Assembly: GCF_036417845.1 (NCBI RefSeq)
Contig: NC_089982.1
Coordinates: 62,447,684-62,511,683, forward strand
Source: Apteryx mantelli
Taxonomy: Eukaryota > Chordata > Aves > Apterygiformes > Apterygidae
DNA length: 64,000 bases
Direction of reading: 5' to 3'
The position numbers and the translations under genes are program-made. Positions 50,261 through 62,873 of the stretch are shown here, piece after piece (position 1 is the first letter of the stretch; the number at the start of each line of letters is the position of its first letter). The notes under the pieces were generated by a model. It was given only the letters and a program-made list of their open reading frames with translations. It had not been told where the DNA came from and searched no databases.

Positions 50261-51639
50261 ACGTTAATGCCAACCTGCCTGGGCAAAGTGCCTTAACATG
50301 CACCTACAACAGTCCTGAGCATTGAAGGAGCGAAATTGCCTGTTCTCAGGTAGACTGCAGCTTGAAAGTGTTTGCAGTCTTTCCTTGTGGACATGGGATA
50401 TTCCTATCCTTGTGCTTAGCTCTTGCAGAAAAGCAGACTGCCTGCTGCTGCAACAAGGAATTGGGTCTGTTTATATAAAATGAGAAAATTCAGCAGCTCT
50501 TTAATAGAAATATACATCTATCTTAAATAACTGGGAAATGATCCAAGGCAGAGTCAAGCCTATCTGACAACACCAAAAGAAGTAAGCCCCAAGGAGGTGG
50601 CTTAATCCTCACTCTCCCCAGGGAAAAAGTAACTTGTGTGGATTAATAATAAAATATTCAACTGGAAATACTTTTCTAACCAGAAAGCATCTGCGGCTTT
50701 GCAGAAGACATTTGTGGTTAAAGTGAAGAACTGGGAGTTAAATAAACTCTTGTATAAAAACTGCAGACAGAAAAAGGTCACATCAAAAAGGAAACTTATA
50801 GCTTTTGTTTTTCTGCTTCCTGTTGTTACTGATTAAATGTTTAGCTTCCAGTATTCAGTTCTTAATAAAATTTTAAAGTTTCTCTGTAAATCCAAGTGAA
50901 AGTGATTCAGAGGAGAGCTCACAGGAAAACTTACTATTTCTTCTCTTTCCAATAATCCCTTTTGACCTTTCCACCAAAACTCATTTATTTTGCCCATTTA
51001 TGATATTAAACTTTCAATAAGCTAAAAACCACATTGTCTCATACCTGTTCTCATTAACAATATATCCTGTGTGCCAGCACTTTTCTTCTATAGCAAAAAT
51101 CAGCTATTTACTTGCATCATTGCCTGCAGCCATACAAGGGATTTTTGACACTATTTCTGCAGCACCATGGGGTGAGTGAGCCATTGCTGAACGCGGTGGT
51201 CCTAAGGCGGGAACTGGGATTCGGTTTCCTGCTCTGTGTTCAGCCAGTGCCCTGCCCACAACATTTCACAGCACTGCACGTCCACTGAGAAACAGAAATT
51301 CTCACTGTTTTGTTTCAAATAGAAATCCCATGGGATTTCTGAAACAACCAGCCCGTGCTAAAAATACCAGCAGTTTTTCCTCATGAAAGGAAGGAGACCC
51401 AGAAATAATGCTAAAGATTTTACTATTGCAGCTTTTTTGTAGAAGTTTCAGGCATACTCTACTGACAGGTGACCATACATAATTCTCAGATGAACAAATT
51501 TAGGAGGAGAAATGTTAATTCAGGTACAGAAGTGAATATTTATTATCCGGCTAAGTTTCATTGTGTTTTAGTGGGCTGAGTGTGTCATTGAGTTTTTCTT
51601 CATTTTCCCCCCCAAGTCATTTGTGAAACAATAGCAGTG

Positions 51640-51800
51640 GAAGATGTAGACAATATTGAGGCCATATTTAATTAAGTACTGTACAAACAGAAAAAGAGTG
51701 TGCCTTCCTGAAAGAGCTTGCTGTCCAAACAGATGTAAAGAAAGACTTTGCTAAGGTCATATAGCAGGACCGCGGCAGCGCCTGAGGTGGCCCCTGACCG
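51640..51800 (-). mobile_element. MIR/CORE-SINE-like relic, minus orientation
   Basis: AAGTACTGTACAAACAGAAA, CTGAAAGAGCTTGCTGTCCA and CTAAGGTCATATAGCAGGAC reproduce, in order, landmarks of an old amniote SINE read in reverse ('gcactgtacaaac', 'aaagagcttacaatcta', 'caaggtcacacagc'). It is strongly diverged. Confidence 0.5.
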
Positions 51801-54800
51801 TCAGGCCCTGCAGGCGTTAGACCCTGGAGCCTCCTGAGCCATCAATGGGAGCGGGGGTAGGGAGTGTCCCTTCCCAAAACTGGTTGCTCTCCTCCTCCAT
51901 CCCTGTTTCCCTCCTTGCGAAGGCGCCGCAGAGGGCTGTGCGGGCATTTTACATGCCTCAGACCCTCGCTTCTGCCAGCTCTCTTTGCTGCTTCGTTTTG
52001 GAAAGGAGACGGTTGCGCTCTGGAGTGAACGCGGCATCTTGGCTTTCACTCAGTAAAGCCTTGGAGCAAATCCTTACTCTTAAGTCAGTTTGTTTCTTTG
52101 AGATGAGATGTACACAGCTGTGTGGTCAGAGTAGGACCTCAGTGCTCAGACACGTTCCAGGAGTCATTCCTAAATGTTTGCCTCACACAGTGTCCACTTT
52201 CTACTGGGCTTTCCAGGGAAGCCACAGTTCACTTCATCTGATGGCTCTGCTCTCTGCTCACCTGCCTGGAGCTGCACAGAAATCATCAGGCTGATGATTT
52301 TCAGTGTAAGCCTTAAATCTGATACAAGTTTCCTGATACTTACAAGTCTTTTGGAAAATCTGGACTGGCCTTTGACGAATGCTTTGCTTAGCTCTGGTTT
52401 TGGGGTAAAGCGTAAACTGTTCCAAATTTCTGCAAGTGTTTTGATTTATGTGTTTACTTGATTTCCCCCAAGATCCAAATGCAAAATTATCTCTTGGGTT
52501 TCCAGTAATATGTTTGCAAGAATCTTTCTCTCTCCTTATATATCAGAATGAAAGTATTTGAATTGTGTGTCTTCCCCATGAAACACTGCTACAGTTGGCT
52601 CTATGTTGATGTGCCAAAGGAAGATAATAGGCTGGATTATTTCTTCAGCAAAAGGTAATATTAAAGTAGTGCAAATTACTGTAATGATTGTAAAATTGTT
52701 GGTATAAAGAACATCTGAACTGCTGGAGTGCTAGAAAACAAATGCCTCATTTGTATTTCTTTCTTTAGGAAATGAGTTACTTTTCACTCTCATTCAATGT
52801 CTAGCCTCTCTAGTTGCAGAGTAACTATATCGTTCATTGTGTGCTCAATTTCAATGTACCAGCTTACAAAGGCATTTTACATATTTAACATTCAACAGAT
52901 ATAACTGCTGAACTACTAAGTGCTGGTTTTCCATGACCCACCCAATTTGTACAAACATTTCTTAAAAAGAATGGCCACGATAGGCTGTTCTTAGCACTTA
53001 AGACATAACGTTCCTTTCAGTGAAAAGCCATGTAATAGGATGGCTGTTCATTTAGGAGCTGGTGCATTCCTCTCTCTTCCCCCAGATTTAAGTGTAGCTA
53101 TGCAAATAAATCCCTTATCTACAAGAGTTTCTGAGTAAGTTCAGAGGTCAGTTAAATAACAGTAAATAAAGAATAGTTCTTTTAAAGTGTAGTGGCTTCT
53201 CTACATTCTCAGCAGTGTAGTTGTGAGCTCCTCTGCTGTGAGGTTAGAAAAAGAATTAGTTTGATAATAAGATTTTTGATGTCTCAGGCTGGACATACTA
53301 GGCCTAATTTCATCTTCACCCTTCTGAAAATTAGACCTAATATGTTTCAAGTTGAGCACCCTGGAAATGAATGGTGATACTCATTTTTTTTAAGCACTAT
53401 TGGCAAACTTGTTGAGGCTCAAATTTTTTTGAATTTCTATTAAGTACTGGTAATGAGAGAATACTTTTTTGTGAAGCACTTGAGAGCTTATCTGAACTAA
53501 AGGGATATATATATTATTGTTCTCCACTTCTTTTCAGTGTATGCTACTGTTATGTAGGAAGAGGAAAAAATGATGGATTTTATAGAATAAGCTGAGGAAA
53601 ACACTTTGCTTGCAATCACCACTCAATCATTGTGTGAGTAAATTAGTAAACCCTGCTTGCTTCTTTTATGCAGTGGGAATCCCCAGACAGTGGAAATCTT
53701 ATGATGCAATAGAGATCTTCTAGTATAATGTAAAATCTGCAGCTCTATAGAGTTGTCTGTAACTACATTCTTGCAAAGGGAATAAAATAGTGAGTGGTTA
53801 GAACACTATCTAAAAACAACTGAAAAACTGATGAGAGAAAGAACTTTGTGATAAAGGCTGCACCCTGGAAAAGTCCTTTAGCACAGGTGAAAAAAAATGA
53901 ACGCTTGCAATACTGTCAGCAATGTCAGTGAAACTTTATCACTCTGTGTGAAAATGGATGTGCTTTTATGTAATTTCAATTCTTGATTAGCTGTGTTTTA
54001 ACCAAAGTGTCCAGGTCGCTTTCCTCCCCTATTTTGTAAATTTTTTTCCTTTTATGTAGCACTGAAATACACTCCCCATCTGCCTTGTTTTGCCTTTGTA
54101 AGATTTTTTTAAGTGCACCAAATTATAAGAGGGGAGATTAGAACTCCTGTAAGTTCAGTGAGGAAACCACATCCATTAAAATACATTTTCACTGAAGTGA
54201 CTAAAACAATATGCAATTCAGATTATAAGTAAAGTCAGAAGAGCTCTAAATCCCTTCATTTCAGACATCAAAGACGTATTAACTACCCCTTCACCCCACA
54301 AACTCTAACACATCCAGTTCAATAACTAAACAATCTTAAAGAATATTACTTTTAGCTTTCTAATAGTCAGATTTTGTTTAAAAAATTGTTTTGTTCGGAT
54401 TTCCACTGAGCTGACCATGTTTCTGAGTATAAAAACAATACTGTTTCTACAACAGGTGAAACAAATGAGATCAGGTATTTTCAGGATAAAACTATTAGAT
54501 TGTTCTGAAAGCTAAAAAGCAAAGAGAGTACAAAATATGCCCACTAAACAGCTTCTCTTGAAAGCACAATGTTACAAGTTTAAAGGAACAAGAACTTTTC
54601 CTACCTGTAGCTTTTATGCTGATCAGGAAGTGCAGCTCTTTTCTGATTACAATCTTCCATGGCTTAGCTTGGCTTCTGCATTTGAATGTTAAATATGTAA
54701 GAATGCCTTGTTTAGCTTGGGAGTTTGCATGACCTCTTAATGAGATACTGTAGTTAGTGTCATTGGGTATTAAGGCGTCATGTGACTGTAGATGAAAATA

Positions 54801-56029
54801 AAATCCTTTAAAGTTTGCATTTAATACTTCCTAGAATCTGTAACCCTTTACCTGCAAGCTGGATACAAACGTGGTAGACCTCTCCTTTTTCTGGTCAGGG
54901 TTAAAAAAAGAAAAAAGAAAGAACATGTGCTGAATCATTCCTTTCCTCTGGGACAGTCACTTAGGATAACAACAAAGTTCAAGCCTGTCAGTGTATTAAT
55001 ACTGTCATTTGCATATTCTTGAAATTAAATCTCCCCATGTCACAAATTCTGCTAAAGGATTTGGCAGAAAGTTCCTCTGTTATATCAGATAGTTTTGCCT
55101 AGCAATGAAATATAGTCCTCACTGTATTGGGTGATGCTCTATAGAGCAGCTTTGATCTCAGGTAGGTATTTGCAGGCATCATGTCGCTTACCTGTGAAAG
55201 TTGCTGACCTTTCTGGAATCATATTGTTTTGGGTGTGGTGTTTCCAAAAGTGATATGAAAGAAGATGTTCTGCTACCCCAATACATTTAGGAGGGTGTTC
55301 CCTGTGCAGGGATTTAATTTAGGCAATATCTGCAAGCAGCTGGGTCAGGTGTTTTCCATTTGCAGTCTTTAAGTTATATTGATGTACCTGGAAACTGTAA
55401 AATAAGTCCTGGAAAGAACTTGCCAACTCACACTAATGTTGCATCATCTAACTGCGTGTGTCACAGTCTGTGGGTCCAAAGCTGTAGCAATAGAGTTAGC
55501 TAACTCGATAATACTTTGGAAATGTTCTATTAAATCCTTTGTGTTGTTAAGCCTTATGGAAGTGATTATTTGAGGTTTGGCTGCTGTACAAGAAAGTGTG
55601 CTGTTTTCACTCTACATAATCATAGCCATCCGTGAGGTGCATCTGCACGTTGGCAGGTGCTCCGTCCTTGCCTTCCCTGGGAAGGAGCACGTCCAGTCCT
55701 GCTTGCCTTTCTCATGCAGAGCATCCTCCAGACGTCCCAGTTTGGTAGTGAGCACAGCTGGTCCCCTTGTGCTTCCCCTCATACGCGCCGCAGTGAGCTA
55801 AATCTGAGTCTGTCAAACTCATTTCAGTTACGAGCTCAGCAGAGCAGAAGGGGGTCTCCATGCCGGGACAGTAGGAAAAACAACTGCGCCACCTAGCCTC
55901 GATGTCCCTTTGTGTAGTTACAAATTTGAGGTTGAAACATCAGATGCCAGTAAACAAATTAATAAGAGCTGCTTTGGATATGCTTATTTTAAACAGAGAA
56001 GTGTGTCATTTAACAAGGCCAAATATCGC

Positions 56030-56160
56030 TAACAGTCTGAACTAACTCCAGCAAAACTGCTAACTCCAACAGCTCTGCTCTCTAACTAACTAGAAGTGTT
56101 AGTTCTGCTAACCTTCTTCTGCTAACTCCTCTAACTTAGCTCACTCCAACAAAACTCTGC
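56030..56160. repeat. degenerate CTAACTCC-type repeat cluster
   Basis: Variants of GCTAACTCCAAC, CTAACTAACTAG, GCTAACTCCTC and CTAACTTAGC recur at irregular spacing over about 130 bases. This looks like an old, decayed minisatellite. No coding content. Confidence 0.55.
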
Positions 56161-59100
56161 AATTGCCTTTTGGCAGAGTTTTTTTTTTTTTCCCCCCTAC
56201 TATTAAGTTTTTAGCATTAGCTGAAAATGGACTTCAAGTGCTAGGGAAGGTCTTATTACAAAAGCCTACATTAAACTCTCCAAAGGCTCTGATCAGTAAG
56301 CAAAGAATTCTCAGGCTAATGTGCCCCCAGGTTGCTGGAGGCTGTGGGGATGGTGGGAGATAGAGGCAGCCAGCAGGGTTACGCCTGCAATCTCTGAGAG
56401 CGATGCTGTGCTCACATCTCAGTTAAGCTGCATACCTGGTGTACAGTCCTACAGAGTCAGAGTCAGGCCCAGGGGACCAGGTCTGCTTCTGGTGTTATTT
56501 TGCCATTTCCTTTGGTGGTAGTTAGGCTAATGAGCTGGACTAATGAGCTGAGAAACTCCCCAGCTGAAAAACTGTGCTCTGGGTCAGGAGGCTGCCAGCT
56601 GGACATCGGGAAGGCTGCCTGCACAGTGCAGGGTCTCTCAGCGCAAGGAGGGCGGCAGGCTCTGCCTCCCTATTTCTCCCCATACCTGGCCTCCTTGTCA
56701 GTCTGGTCCCCCCTTTCCAGGGCTACCATGTTTTTGCCTTTTGAGAGATTTTTGGTACAAGACACGTGTCCCTTGGGACTTTGTAGCTCATGTACAGGAG
56801 CTTGGATGCAGTCGCCACGCTGCCCTTTTGAATGGATATTGCGTGTGTGATAAGTGAACCTTTTGGATGTACCTGGCCTATTGCATATGCTTGTGGGCAT
56901 GTCTGGGGTTTCTGGCAGAACATCAGGCTTTTCTTGCTGTAAACATTTGGCAGGTGTTCCTCATCCCCCATCTACATGGACTGAAAGTCCAATGTTTTCC
57001 ATATGGGAGGGGTCTCACACTTTGTGGACCTGCAGAAATATAGTAAATCCTCTGCATCTCTCCAGAGTAATTTTTGACAACTGAAAAGGAGTATTTCCAT
57101 TAGTATTTCCATTCCCTCCCCAATCCAGGTCTATCTGACCTGGCTCTCAGCTTTTCCCTGTCCTGGTTCCCAGTATTGCTCCTTATTTTCACCCTGATTT
57201 GTGGTACTGCTCTCCTCCTTGATCTTCAGTCTCAGTCTCCTCCCAAGAGGAGACACCACGTCCCCACATTCCTCACTGGTAGCTGCTGCCTACCTCCATC
57301 CCACCTGTTCCTGCAGTAGTGGAGAAGTTCTGCATCAGCCCCTGCAGTCCCAAGTGTGCTGTGCCCGTTAGGGCCAAGATAGTTATATGATGCTGTTCCT
57401 GAAGTCTAACATTTTCTATGAACCTGTGCAAACTGATGGGATCTTTTCAGGCTTATAGTTTGGTTAGGTTTTCACAGATGTGTCCTAGATGAAATGACCA
57501 CTTGTTTCACCCATCCAAGGTCCTTGTTCTAAAACACAGGTGTGACAACATTTTTCAAAGGAAAAGTCATTGAGATCTTCAGCGTGCGGAAATCCTCTTT
57601 TTCCTCTAGCCTGATTCTTGTACCTGACTATACTATTTTGGCTGAGCTTTTTGGAGAACATTCCTGCTGAGGTGAAGCCTGCCTTGAAAAATTACAGCCC
57701 AAAAGGTTAAGTTTGTAAGTTCAGATACTACTGTCAACATGATCTTAGAGTGGGAAGTGCTGGGAAGTTTACTCACAGGCAGTGAAACAGTAGAGACCAA
57801 TAACAGTCTACAAACTATCCTATTGCTTTTGGGATCTTCTGTTTTCATCTATGCTGCAGTGTGCCTGGATTTTTGTTTCATCCCTAGCCTTGCAAATGTA
57901 AATATATATATATATTTCACTTTAAGCATATTGACTAGATCTGTTTTAGTCTATACACTTTCTCACATGTTTAAAGTAAAGGACGTGCTGAAGTGCATGT
58001 AGAATCATAACCATGGCATGAAAGCAGAGAAGTGATTTTTTCTTATTTCCATTATATGCTGCTGTAAAAGTAAGATCGGTGCCAGTGTGGCAGTATTGTG
58101 TGGTGAAAGCTGTGGCAGTAGGAACATGTGAATGTGCCTTAAATCTGCCTCTGTGTATTCCCTGCAGCAGGTGGAGGTGGGCCCAGAGTGCCCCTGATGG
58201 ACCTGTGAGCTGGGATGAAGGGCAGGGGCAAGCGCGACAGGCAGAGGTGGCACGAGTACCCTGCGGCATTGTTGGATGCTTGGCCTGTGTTTTCAGGTGA
58301 ATTTAGTGCTGCGTAAATGGTCCGAGGTTCCCAAGTCTCTTTCTCACAGAATGGCAGTGGTGCAAACTGCCCCTCTGTGAGAGGCATGTGGCAAAACACC
58401 TCATTCTGCCCCTGGGAGGACCACGATGGATATGCTTCCAGCCTTTGACCCTGAGAATTGGGACTATGATTTAGACCCCCACTACGACCATCAGTTCTTT
58501 TCATATACATTACTAGACTACCTCCAAAATGCAAGGAATGATGTTCAGTGACCAGATTGGAAAGGTAAACCAAAGGAAAAAATGTAGCTCTTGCTCTCCC
58601 TGCAGCTACTTGTGTTCCAAAAAGAGATATGGAGTAACTTCCTTAATAGGGTATAACAACTTTAAAATGGGTCCCATTTAGCCTCACATTTGTAGTCTAA
58701 AGGCTTGATATGACTCTTAATAACAAATCCTTCATAATCAAAACTATCCAAAGGCCCTAGTCCACATTTTGATATGATTACATAAAAAAAAATTTGTGAA
58801 AAAACAAACTGTCTTTAGTCTTATTACTAAAAGAAATAAAAATACCTTTCAAATTCTGTCCTTCTGTAGGCTTAATATTTATGTTAAAACACATATTTTT
58901 TAAACTTCTAATTAACAAAATAAAACATTGCAGATTGTTGCTATTGGTGTAATTGCCCAAATGACTGGAGCCCCATTTTGTGATGTCTCATACAGACACG
59001 CAAGATGCATCAACCTGCCCTAAGGAGCTTTCAGTGTAGTTTTTGACAAAGCCAAAGTGAAATCGCAGGAGTCTAAGCTGATCTGGGGCTGAAATAGTCC

Positions 59101-61149
59101 ACCCTGTGTATGAGAGCCATTTTAGTAGTGCTTTTTTGTTTCAAACTACCTTTGTTAGCTGGCTAAAATTTCTGTCACCACAGGTTCCTGTAGAGGACTT
59201 GAGTATGAGCTATGTAGCAATTAGGGCTGGGGAACCACTGAGACCTGAATAGACCTTCCAAATGCCTTTTCCAGGCTACATGTTAACTCACATTTTGATG
59301 TTATCTGATAATAATGTGAAAAAAGTCAAATGGCCACAGGCTATATGAAATGAAGTCACGGGCTGTGCATTCCCCAGCTATGGTGCAAAGGAAATGACTG
59401 ATAAAAATATTTTTTTCTAGCTGACCTCTGGCTTACCTTTGTCTACCAAAGAATTTCTGGCTAATTCCACTTTGAAGCTTTCTTCCAGCTATAGCCTTTT
59501 TCTAGCATCTTCTGTGTTAGAAAACATGGACTTCATGTGAGCACATTTATTGATATGCTTTAGATAAGGAATAAATGAATGCTTTGTTCTAAATACGCAA
59601 ATAGTGCTCCTTGAAAGAAAGTAGATTGCTCTATTCCTATGTAGAGATAGAATAGCATTTGGCATTTGGGTGGCTCAGTGTTAAAGAAACTATTTTGCAT
59701 CTGTATGGCAGAACAGAGGTACGTGGGGGCAAATTCATGAGGGGTGTTGAGTTTTGCAGCAGCAAGTGTTTCAATACTTGGCAGCCTAATGGCATTCAGA
59801 GCTGAGTCACAGTGCATACAAGGAGTCCGACACCTAAGAAATAGATTCAGGAAGCTGGAAAGCTGAAAGAGGTACAAATATGTTAAGACATAGATAAATT
59901 ATGAAGAGGGATGGGACCTAAACAGCTTTGTTTAGCAAGAATTATTAGCCCAACACGAGGCTGAAGGAATTAGGGGTCATGGATTAGAGGTCATATTCAT
60001 GTTAGTCATGTTAGTCTTTCTGTTTGATAACAAAGAAGAAAAACCAGTGCTGCCTCACTCTTGCTGTCCTTGGCTAGAACATGAGACACCAAGGTTCAAA
60101 ACATGAGGAAAACATCCATGCCTTTTTTTGTACAGCATCACTGCTTTTATGGTTTAGTCTATTGCTTTGACCAACTAGTGAAGGGCCTGGAATCAGTTCT
60201 TGCATTGGCCTGAGATCCGGGGAAGACGGCTCTGGCTGGTAGGCTGATGCTCTGTTTTGCTGGGGACTATCTCCTGCCCAAGAAGCTGTGCCACTGTGCA
60301 AAAAGACCACAAAGTTCACTGAGGCAGAAAACCAGAGGAGCAAGCCTGAGCACTCTCTTGATAATACCCTCTGCTGGAAGTGGCAACAGCTGGCCTCTGG
60401 TACTGCTTCCCAGAAAGGAAGAGCTTCTCTGCGTTTTACTTTGCTTCTGTGTCATACCCAGTTACTGTCTAATGTTAGCCACTTTCCCGGCAGATAAATG
60501 TATTTTTTACTCTTCCAAGATAATGAAAGAATTAACTCTCCAGCATTATGCAGTTATACATAAGGAGGTCGTGTCACCAAACCGCCGAGGTTGAAATGTG
60601 TGAGTCATGCCCAGTTTTTGAAAGAAGTTGAAGTTGCTTACCTTCAGGGATGAGGGTATCCTGGGATGAGCGGATCCCAGAGCCACTTCCTTGCAACTCC
60701 ACAGTCTAAAGGGGAGTGAGGTTTCAGTACTTCCCTCTTTTCTGTGCTTTCTAGTGGGTAGGCTACACAAGCCTTTGCCCAGCCAGTTGCACTTGCACAC
60801 TGGCAGTGTTGAATCTAGTCATAGGCAGCATCTAAGCACCTTTTTTTGTGAATTTCAGTAGCTTTCGAATGTTTTATTTAGGTACTTGAAGTGGGAAAAA
60901 TATTGCAATTTTGTTATATTCAAATATGAATATAGCCCTTTAAAAAATTATTTAAATACAGGCTAATGGAAGCTGGAAATGCCTTACGTCCATCTGACAG
61001 AGTGAAATGTGCTGCTGTGGAGATAGCCAGTATAAATTCGGCACAGCATTCACTTCTCAAGAAGTAGCATCAGCTGAGGATGTTAGTCTCTTACTGGAGC
61101 TTTCCCTAAAGTTAAAACTCTACACACACACACAAGCTTGTTTCCTTAA

Positions 61150-62873
61150 TTTATTAGTACAAACAATGCATACACAAGACTGTATATTGTTTGAAGACTG
61201 CAATAGATTTCTAATTTAACAACTCTGTAACAAAATTTAACTAAATTTAACATTTATGAAAATATAAATCTCTGATTGGGTAGGTTTTCCCAACAATACA
61301 AAGTTTACATAAAAACATTCAATATGATCTATTAGTTGCAAACAAGTTAGGAAAAATCATTCAAGTCACTTAATATACTATATTGGCTTGTACATAGAAC
61401 ATTCACACACTACATTAAATCCTAGCTTAGCATTCATTTCTTGGAAATTTGTGGCATGGAGTTCTGACTTTAAAAATAAAATTGTTTCATTCAAATCCTT
61501 TGAAAAATTTTTCACAGACGTGCCATCTTTAAAGATAAGGAGGGAAAAATCTTCTCACCCTTTCAGATGTTGTCAGCCTGGGTGGAATGGAATTTTTTTA
61601 AGCATTTGTTAATATTTCACAATTTCTGCCTTAAAACTGATAAAACTGTACAAAAGGCTCAGAACAGTTCTAAAGCAGAAAGTGAACTTGTAAATATGTG
61701 GAAGTAAGAAAAACCCATTACAAACTGGAACAGTGAAGAACCTTTGGATAGCCTTTATATTTAGTGGAATATTTCAGAACATATACAAGCATATTCTGTT
61801 AGTCCCAGAGTGTTTGGTCATCTGATCTGCATTTATCATGGGAAAGAATAGAAATGGTAGTAAGGCAAATGTTATCAAGATTAATACATGGCATGTCTGA
61901 AAGCTTTCTATTAAGATTACTTTGGAGACGTAGGAGTTACTTTAGATTTTCCTACAACAAAAAGAATAGTAACCTTTTAACACAAAGAAGTTAACAGGTG
62001 TTTAACTGTGCGTCTGTAATGCCCTTTCTTTTTGAAAAAGTTTTCATTACACCCTGTACTAATACACACTGTGAAGACAAAAAATTCCCCAAACCAAAAA
62101 GAAAAAGAAAAACCCTATATTCCTGTTACGACCTAGGTTTTTATCATTTTTATCACAATACAGAAACCTGAAATCCCTGCATGCAATTAAAAAAAGATCT
62201 TTCTGTCCCTTCATTGAGGTAAATGAGTATTTATCACCTCAAATGTTGACATGCTTGCAGCTGACTTGGTGCCTACTCTGTTCAACCCAAAGACTAATCC
62301 TAATTTAAAAAAAAGTAGCTATTTTTTATATGATGATGGAATGTATCAAGTGTTCCAGGTTGGCAGGTGACATCTTGTAACTGCACCATCAAGCAGAAAA
62401 ACATATTTTTGCAAGTGGGTAGAAAGTTGGCTGTTAGCAATAGACCCAGTTCTGACCACATCTAGGCGACTTGGTTTAGAAAACAGTGGTCTGCCTCTTC
62501 TCACAGGTCATGTGGAGCTTTAGTTCTAGTTAAAACAGTTTGCCAACCCCAAATAAGATCTCCTAACTTCTGTAATAGTATAACAATTTTGATAGTATTG
62601 CTAGAAATTTTCAATCAAGGCCCTGGATGGAATCTTGGACTGAACCTTGTATTCCGAAATTTAAAAAACCCTGCAGCCCACTGGTTAAATATTTGCTTCA
62701 TGTTTGCTTTCTTTGTTTACATAAATGTAAGAATATTTGTCAAGGAAAAAACAGCTGGTCTGCCCTCTGCTGTTTCTGTCTGTCTTCCAAGAAATGCATG
62801 GATTTTCACTTGAATTCAGAAGACAATCTATGCATGTATACTATTACTCTGGTAAACTAGTCCAGATGGATAC
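61150..62873 (-). other. NWD2: probable NWD2 3' UTR with poly(A) signal
   Basis: About 1.7 kb of A/T-rich non-coding sequence follows the NWD2 stop. Reading downstream on the minus strand, the first canonical AATAAA is at 61155-61150 (TTTATT on the plus strand). It is followed about 20-30 bases later by a TG-repeat tract (the complement of the CA run at about 61122-61134), which suits a GU-rich downstream element. The real end would then be near 61130. No coding frame of note lies within. The assignment rests on position and signal only; usage of the site is inferred. Confidence 0.55.

Larger units (their letters stand above)
50261..61149. other. region between CpG island and NWD2 3' end; no gene recognised
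   Basis: About 11 kb without a supported gene. It contains a MIR-like relic, the 36-base palindromic hairpin at 51311-51346, the degenerate CTAACTCC cluster, an exact 12-base tandem (AGTATTTCCATT, 57090-57113) and a short AT run. Frames of up to 149 codons at 51.8-52.3 kb and 58.1-58.6 kb look like chance frames in GC-richer DNA. Confidence 0.55.

Noticed and set aside
49752-50303. 183-, 148- and 121-codon minus-strand frames in the CpG island
   Set aside because: Several overlapping frames stay open on both strands because the DNA is GC-rich and stop codons are scarce. The products are low-complexity Pro/Ala/Arg/Ser sequence.
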